A DNA stretch of 64,000 bases from Ridgeia piscesae. Taxonomy: Eukaryota; Annelida; Polychaeta; Sabellida; Siboglinidae. A program made the position numbers and the translations under genes. The stretch lies in NCBI GenBank assembly GCA_025642075.2, contig JAODUO010000044.1, positions 515,001 to 579,000 of the forward strand. The letters are read 5' to 3'. Under the pieces are notes generated by a model. That model did not search any database. It saw only the letters and a program-made list of their open reading frames with translations, and was not told where the DNA came from. Shown here in pieces: positions 58,212 through 64,000 of the stretch (position 1 is the first letter of the stretch; each line of letters opens with the position of its first letter).

Positions 58212-58917
58212 TTAGTGATTGGGTGTTGGGAAGGGGAGGTTCATTATTGCTGCTTGAAAAGCTATGGGATTTTCTATTGCAGTAATGTGTGGTGGGATCA
58301 TGTTCCAGATGCGAATTGCACGGGGGTAAAAGGAGAACACTGCAGTGTTGATGCGGCACCTGGTGGCGATGTAATGGCCACGGTTTTTTGATGGTTTTAG
58401 TAGGCCCGGTGGTGGTGTGATGTTGATTATGTTATTTAAAATTTTGTAAAATGTCATTGCTTGTTTGATAATCCTGCGTCGCTCAAGAGTGGGCCATCCA
58501 AGGGTGGCTATTAGGTCTGTTGTGGCTGTTTGGCGTCGATGGTTGTTTTTGACAAATCTGGCTGCACAGTGCTGTACCTTTTCAAGATGTTTAATTTGGG
58601 TAGTGGTGTGTGGATTCCATATAGGAGAGGCATATTCAAGTTTTGGTCGGACTAGCATGTTATAGGCCGTTTCTTTTACATTAGGTTTGCATGGTCCGAG
58701 GGTTCGTTTGATCATACCTAAAACTTTTGATGATTTGGAAGCTATGTCAGTGATGTGATTCGCCCAGGTTAGTTTAGTATCTAATTTTATTCCAAGATAT
58801 GGGTGGCTGGAGACTGTGGAGAGTGGCACACCACAAAGGGAATACGAATGTAGTCTGGGTTTGGTTTTGTTTGTTATTGGGAGGTGCACACATTTGGGGA
58901 TGTTAAACTCGTAGTCA
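58212..58917 (-). mobile_element. 5'-truncated LINE, intact C-terminal polymerase frame of about 235 codons
   Basis: The minus-strand frame is open from about 58917 to the stop at 58212: 'DYEFNIPKCVHLPITNKTK', 'HPYLGIKLDTKLTWANHITD', 'SSKVLGMIKRTLGPC', 'YNMLVRPKLEYASPIWNPHT', 'KVQHCAARFVKNNHRRQ', 'LGWPTLERRRIIKQAMTFYK' and 'ISFYPRAIRIWNMIPPHI'-like C-terminus. This is the classical tail of CR1/jockey/L2-type polymerases. The absence of frameshifts indicates a younger insertion than the other LINE pieces here. The 3' flank is rich in 'aacaaacaaa'. Confidence 0.85.
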
Positions 58918-59216
58918 AAGACGTGCTTTCAACATTACAATGGAATGTCGTGTGTTGCGATCGTACCTTTGCGCCTCAGCATATACGTCGCAACGACACA
59001 AAGATCTAACAAACATACCACATAAGTCAAGATGACCATGAAAACAATGAGTAAAGGCGAAAACAACGCTGCCTATCGGAAATGTCTTGTTTACATGTAT
59101 CATTGCGCATGTCTGATAGCATTTTTCACTGGAATTCCCTTCGTTGAGGTCTAAACCAATCAGTGAATTCTAACTGACGAGGCTCGCCAGGTCATTTTTT
59201 CTTCTTTCGTCAAAAT

Positions 59217-59572
59217 GCAGCGAAAAGACAAAGCATTTATGGTATAAATATTACGGGTTGTTCGTTAGGATGTATATAACCTCTCGGCAAAGTTATTTCT
59301 CCAAATTAACACGAGGCAAACAAGTTTTGAGGCATATTTTGATAGCAGGCGTAAATCACGCGACAGTAGTGCGCCATAATCCGTGACAAGTGATTTATAA
59401 AAAACGTAATATTTTATTGCGTTGAACGACATTTTAAGAAACTTTTCACAGTAATCATTACAGGTAAGTTAGCGAACAGCTCGTGGCATTTATACCGAAA
59501 ATGCTTTGTTGTTTCGCTGGACATTGGTGATTTTACATTTATTGCGCATGCGCAGAAACGTCAACCGGAACG
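59217..59572. mobile_element. Foldback MITE, copy A
   Basis: Begins 'gcagcgaaaagacaaagcat' and its inverted partner 'atgctttgttgtttcgctg' lies near 59500; the following 'gcgcatgcgcagaaacgtca' belongs to the outer arm. About 330 bp are nearly identical, in the same orientation, to copy B, 977 bp further on. The left outer arm is missing here. Confidence 0.85.
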
Positions 59573-60106
59573 TGCGCGCGTGCGATTACGTAGAGGGCCA
59601 TATGTGTGGAGAATTCTGTGACGCTACGAAGTACACCATGGCTACTAATGGCTATTAATTTTTATAAACAGGCAATTGTATACAGTTCACCGTAGAACAG
59701 TAGGTGGCGCTCAACTGCAAGAAATTATGGAATCATCCCCTCACCATTAGATAAATACTTTCAGCGTGATGTAATTTAAATGCATTTCCCTCTTTTATCG
59801 GTGGAGCGTGTCGTTAGCAAGTTTTAAAATGTACCATTTAATAATTATTTGTGGGGCTATTTTGGGCTAGTTTTCGAGGTTGAGCTTGAAATTGTTTTTA
59901 GACCTGGCAAAACTGTCGCCATGTGTCGTGACCCACTTACAGCCAGGACACATTAATCATGATTAAGGCTATTCCAACGGATGACAGTTGTAGTTTCCGA
60001 CTACTAGGAAAATCAGGTCATAACAGATGTTATAACTTTCGTATATTAACTGTCCGATTTAATATTGAGTTTTCCACACTGTCATAGACACATAGCGATT
60101 TACGTA

Positions 60107-60585
60107 GCGTTGTAGCGCTTACATTTTCCCCGCGTTATAAACGTTCCGATTAACGTTTCTGCGCATGCGCGATAAATATAAAATCTCCAATGTGCAGCGA
60201 AACGACAAAGCATTTATGGTATAAATACTACGGACTGTTCGATTGGATGTATATAACCCCCTCAGCAAAGTTATTTGTCGCAAATTAACACGAGGCAAAC
60301 AAGTTTTGAGGCATGGTTTGATAGCAAGCGTAAATCACGTGACTATAGTGCGCCATAATCCGTGACAGTTATTTAAACAAACATAATATTTTATTGTATT
60401 GAACGACATTTTAAGCAACTCTTCACAGTAATCATCAGAGGATAATTAACGAACAGCCCGTGGCATTTATACCAAAAACGCTTTGCTGTTTCGCTGCACA
60501 CTGATGATTTTACATTTATCGCGCATGCACAGAAACGTCAATCGGAAGGTTTATAACGACCGGAAAAATGTAAGCGCGACAGCGC
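60107..60585. mobile_element. Foldback MITE, copy B, more complete
   Basis: Terminal inverted repeats run from 'gcgttgtagcgcttacattt' on the left to its imperfect complement ending 'taagcgcgacagcgc' on the right. They include 'attaacgtttctgcgcatgcgcgataaat' against its complement, and then the 'gcagcgaaacgacaaagcat' core shared with copy A. Arms total about 140 bp each. No coding capacity. Confidence 0.85.
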
Positions 60586-60639
60586 AGGTAGAATGAACGA
60601 TATAGCCGCCATATGCGTCTTGACTTTTACGCGATTTGC

Positions 60640-61439
60640 ATATTACATTCCAGAACGTTGTGGTTTCACAACAGCTCGACAAACAAGACAAGGTGTCTAA
60701 ATGCCCTAATCATAACATAACACATGTACACATTTGCCCCAACACAGGTTGTACTGCACGAAAGATGACATTTTTACTTGTCAAGATCGTTAAATACAAG
60801 ACAATACTATCCGCCGATGCCATGGCAACCACCACAATAATCTATTAAAATGCATGATTTGATTGATTTCCGTGATCATTCTCTTACCGGGAAAGTGTCA
60901 CAATGCTTCTGTTTGTAATTATCCGTGGGAAATATAGCCATTTAGGGCTACATGGGGACAGCCCGATTATTACAATCAAAAACAAAACAAAGTCCTATCT
61001 TTTAACATGGAGAAAATTAACTTCCTGCCTCCAAATGCCCCCAAACTCGTTTTCGAGCGTGAGACTTACACGGCCTGTTAACTATTTACAAGATTAAACA
61101 GCATTAAATGAATTATTAGAGATATTGCATCCAAACTGTAATTGCCAATTTCGTAATAAATGTTCACATTGTGCTGATCAAATCTAGGTTATACATGGAA
61201 TATATGTCAGTTGTAAATGTCAAGGCAAGGTTACTAAAATTCATGTATCCTAAGACTTGAAAGCTCGTATTAAGGTTCATGGTGAATTTATGAATATGTT
61301 ATTCCACATTTAAGTTAAGTTCTAACAACCGTTTACAATTGGCATAAAGTCATTATACTAGCAGTTTTTATATGTAAATGTTAGCAATACTCATTTCCAG
61401 TACAAATTCAGATGGTTATATCATCAATGTTTTTTTAAT
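60640..61439. other. Non-coding DNA, nothing recognised
   Basis: No domain or repeat is identified; open frames are under 75 codons. The last part may be the 5' portion of the LINE that follows. Confidence 0.4.
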
Positions 61440-62700
61440 TACAAACTACAAAACGTAAACCAATAATTGTGGATGTGATATATCGTATTAATTCTCATCC
61501 ACGTGCAGATCTTGATTGTTTTACAAGGACAGTATTATATACTCATGACAAAATACCAAGTGAAAATAAAATAGCCTATCTGATGGATGATTTAAATATA
61601 AATTTACTACATTTTGCAACCCATAAAAAACTAATTATTTTATAGACAATGTAATGGCACAAGGAATTATTCCTCACATGACAAAGCCAATAAGAATAAC
61701 TTCTACAACAGCAACTCTTATATACCACTTGTGTTCCAAACATACTCATACTACCTGTGACTCTGGGATCATTGTCACAGATATTCCATTTGATATTATT
61801 TTATCCACAAATACCATAATATGCACAAATAGAATACAAACAAACACGCCAGCTGAACAAGACTAACATTTAAAACAAATAGAAATATATTACACTTACA
61901 CTACAGATTACACTTTTGTGTTATCTGCTAATGATCCAAATGAAGCATATAACAATTTACTGCTAATATATAAATCATTATTTGAAAATATATTATCAAA
62001 TTAAATAACAAATATATCAAATTAAATAACAGATATATTAAAAGAGATCCCTGGATAACGTCTGGCTTGCTTGTTTCGTTAAAAACAACTTCTCCGAAAA
62101 AAGTTACATCAATCAAACGTGGGGAGAGATAATGCTTATACGGTTTAATATACAAGACGAAAAGAGCTGCAAAGACAAAACGTTATGCTGAGATACTGGA
62201 AGAACGTAAACACAACATCAAATATACATGGCTCACGCTGAGGCAGGTTATTTCAAAACAAAGTATGAGTACATTTCCCTAAGTATACAAGCATGGGATG
62301 GCGGAAATAACAGAAAATATGAAAAAAACATAGAAGTTATGCGGACCCTTTATTTAAGTCTAAAAATATTGAAAATCGTAGATTGATTTAAATTACAGGC
62401 TTCGTAATTTATGTATGGATTTGAACATGATTTATTACGTAAGTCATTTAGATTTTGTTTTAAAGAATGTTGCCACAGATAAAAGAATAACCAGACAATT
62501 AAACCTTCTTGATCAAGAGAAACCCAGAACTAAGTCTTCTTCGAAGTTACCTAGACATAATTTACAAGAATATGGAACAAAATAGATGAACTAATAAGAA
62601 ATGTTAATCACAGATCGAAGTTTAAACATATGCTACGTCTTTTCTACTTAAATACTTATCAACGTCAAGTGATATGTTTCAACCCTAGATGACAAGAATG
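61440..62700 (+). mobile_element. Decayed AT-rich LINE: endonuclease, linker and C-terminal end
   Basis: Plus-strand readings in order: 'KPIIVDVIYRINSHPRADLD', 'IAYLMDDLNINLL' (from MGDFNINLL), 'MAQGIIPHMTKPIRITSTTA' and 'SGIIVTDI' (AP-type endonuclease), 'KRDPWITSGLLVSLKTT' and 'KRAAKTKRYAEILEERKHNI' (linker before the polymerase), then, skipping the catalytic polymerase, 'NKIDELIRNVNHRSKFKHML'-like C-terminal sequence near 62560-62640. The polymerase core is deleted. Composition is similar to the 36.4-kb fragment, and the two may be the same clade. Confidence 0.75.
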
Positions 62701-63460
62701 CAATTAATTTGCCACTTATCATTGTATTTAATTTCATTCTTAAAAGTTGCCCTAGTTAAGTAGCCCTAGTTAAGTCAAATCTGTTTGGTTTCATCCTTGC
62801 TCATCCATGCTTTCCTACATTTCTTACACAATTATACTCATTCATATTCAAAAAGTGGTTCATTTTTCTCGGATCGTTGTCAATTCTTTTGTTGTATTTT
62901 GTTGTAAACATACAACTGTGTATATATCGATCTATAATAATGACGGTTATTTTGAATGACGATGGTGTCACTTTTAGCCAAGTAACATCCATGCAATGCA
63001 ACACGCTGAGAAATTTAATGTATACTTTAGTAGTTTTGTTCTTGTACATGTTGCGTTGTGAAATAAAGTTTCTTACTTAATAAGAATTGATATCATTTTT
63101 TTTGTTTCGCATATTTTAGCTAAAATCTAATAGACAAACTGCCAAAATGTTAAGATCTAAAACTTGAATAGCACCGTAAATATTGAAGATTAAAAAGGTT
63201 TAATAAACTACATATCTAAGGCTCTATCGAATACATACACATGCGCGCGTGCATGATTGATGAATGATTTGTCGTTTACGTCACAACCCACGTACCGATT
63301 ATACAAGTACGCTTTATTAACTAGCACGACTGTGCAATGTATTCTTTAGTCTGAAATGCTATTCGTCGCAACATGATTTCTGCACAGTCCATTTTGTATT
63401 ATTAGAGCTCATGACAACATTAATCTGGAATATATTTAGCGGCAATAATATGGATTAAGT
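62701..63460. other. Intronic DNA before the FN2 exon
   Basis: AT-rich, no protein motif or repeat family recognised. Confidence 0.45.
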
Positions 63461-63484
63461 TTACTTGTGTTGTGTTTTGTGCAG

Positions 63485-63649
63485 AACCCACCATTGGTGG
63501 GAATGGCGGCGGGAGACGTTGCGTGTTTCCCTTCCTGTACAAACGTCGCATGGTGTACAAGTGTACACGACAGGACGCCGGTACGCCGTGGTGCGCCACA
63601 ACCGCAGACTACGACAGCAACAAGAAATGGGGTTACTGTGAAATGCCAC
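63485..63649 (+). CDS. Fibronectin type II domain exon
   Basis: Acceptor 'cttgtgttgtgttttgtgcag' and donor 'GCCAC|gttagt' bound a 165-bp exon that begins and ends in phase 1, the usual symmetric arrangement of FN2 modules. It encodes 'GGNGGGRRCVFPFLYKRRMV', 'YKCTRQDAGTPWCATTADYD' and 'SNKKWGYCEMP'. The FN2 signature is complete: CxFPFxY, four cysteines (C...C...WCATTxxYD...KWGYC). FN2 modules bind collagen, gelatin or phospholipid and occur in matrix metalloproteinases, coagulation-type proteases and secreted binding proteins. Joined to the signal-peptide exon at 44173-44347 it stays in frame (A + AA gives Lys). Additional exons must lie beyond the window. Confidence 0.9.
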
Positions 63650-63707
63650 GTTAGTTGTATATTCCTGCGAGTTGAAAATGCATTTATATGCATATCATGC
63701 TTTTACC

Positions 63708-63712
<5 letters not shown>

Positions 63713-63762
<50 letters not shown>
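63713..63762. repeat. (TA)n microsatellite
   Basis: About 25 TA units immediately before the SINE head. Confidence 0.95.
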
Positions 63763-63763
<1 letters not shown>

Positions 63764-63765
<2 letters not shown>

Positions 63766-63935
63766 GTTAGAGTGCCGGACTCCCGACTAGAGGGACTGGG
63801 GTTCGAATTCCCGTGCCGGCTCGTCATTGGTTCGGTACTGATACAGCCACCGTGTCGAAACTTGGGCAATTTCGTTCACTCTGCCCCTTCCAACCCGCAC
63901 TGGCCAGCGTAGAAGGGTAGGCCAACAACACCAGC
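63764..63935 (+). mobile_element. tRNA-derived SINE head
   Basis: 'tagtggttagagtgccggac' holds an A-box and 'ggggttcgaattcccgtgcc' a B-box, i.e. a tRNA-like Pol III promoter, followed by a body 'ttgggcaatttcgttcactctgcc'. That segment resembles 'ttgggtaatttttttcacttt' of the 19.4-kb SINE, so the two families share a body module but have different heads. The element may run on toward the end of the window. Confidence 0.7.
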
Positions 63936-64000
63936 ATACAAAGCACTACAAAGCCATGGCCCCCAGTCCCCAGCGGCACCGAAAGAGTGGCGGCACCGCC

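Overview
This is a stretch of animal nuclear DNA, most likely from a marine invertebrate (a lophotrochozoan or invertebrate deuterostome; I cannot place it closer). The evidence is spliced genes with long introns and GT-AG junctions, a nuclear tRNA-Glu, a SPRED-family gene, an EAPP gene, a fibronectin type II exon, several LINE clades, tRNA-derived SINEs, foldback elements and very abundant micro- and minisatellites. The background is AT-rich. There is no bacterial-type gene organisation.

Host genes. (1) Plus strand, about 4.1-7.2 kb: the 3' end of a SPRED gene, with a predicted small penultimate exon, a large last exon carrying the cysteine-rich SPR domain, and a 3'UTR with a poly(A) signal. 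The EVH1 exons are not visible and probably lie upstream. (2) Minus strand, 14.9-26.6 kb: a complete five-exon EAPP (E2F-associated phosphoprotein) gene whose exon phases all agree, giving 224 residues. Its introns hold a CR1 LINE, a SINE, a 4.25 kb minisatellite and a foldback element. (3) Plus strand, 44.2-63.6 kb: a signal-peptide exon and, after an intron of about 19 kb, a phase-compatible fibronectin type II exon; the gene appears to continue past the window. (4) Minus strand, 28.48-28.55 kb: tRNA-Glu(CTC) with a Pol III terminator.

Mobile and repeat DNA fills most of the rest. There is an RTE-type LINE end at 1-245; two copies of one CR1-like LINE (15.75-17.24 kb, truncated; 32.2-36.29 kb, long, with zinc-finger and SGNH-esterase regions in ORF1); an L2-like LINE at 26.9-27.8 kb; a LINE inserted inside a SINE at 29.0-30.9 kb; further LINE pieces at 36.4, 57.1, 58.2 and 61.4 kb; a decayed Ty3/gypsy pol at 41.8-43.65 kb; foldback/MITE-like elements at 25.7, 36.9, 38.8, 59.2 and 60.1 kb; and SINEs at 19.4, 29.0 and 63.8 kb. 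Two decayed, unnamed repeat-borne protein genes lie inside the big intron of the FN2 gene. One (46.2-49.1 kb) is flanked by a 34-bp perfect inverted repeat. The other (52.5-54.3 kb) is surrounded by nine copies of a 16-bp motif.

The most unusual structures are the 29-bp minisatellite at 4.2-4.9 kb, whose unit is a copy of the SPRED exon-intron junction including its splice donor; the roughly 150-copy array in EAPP intron 1, whose unit carries an E-box/GATA pair; and the two undescribed-looking element families between 45.7 and 55.2 kb.
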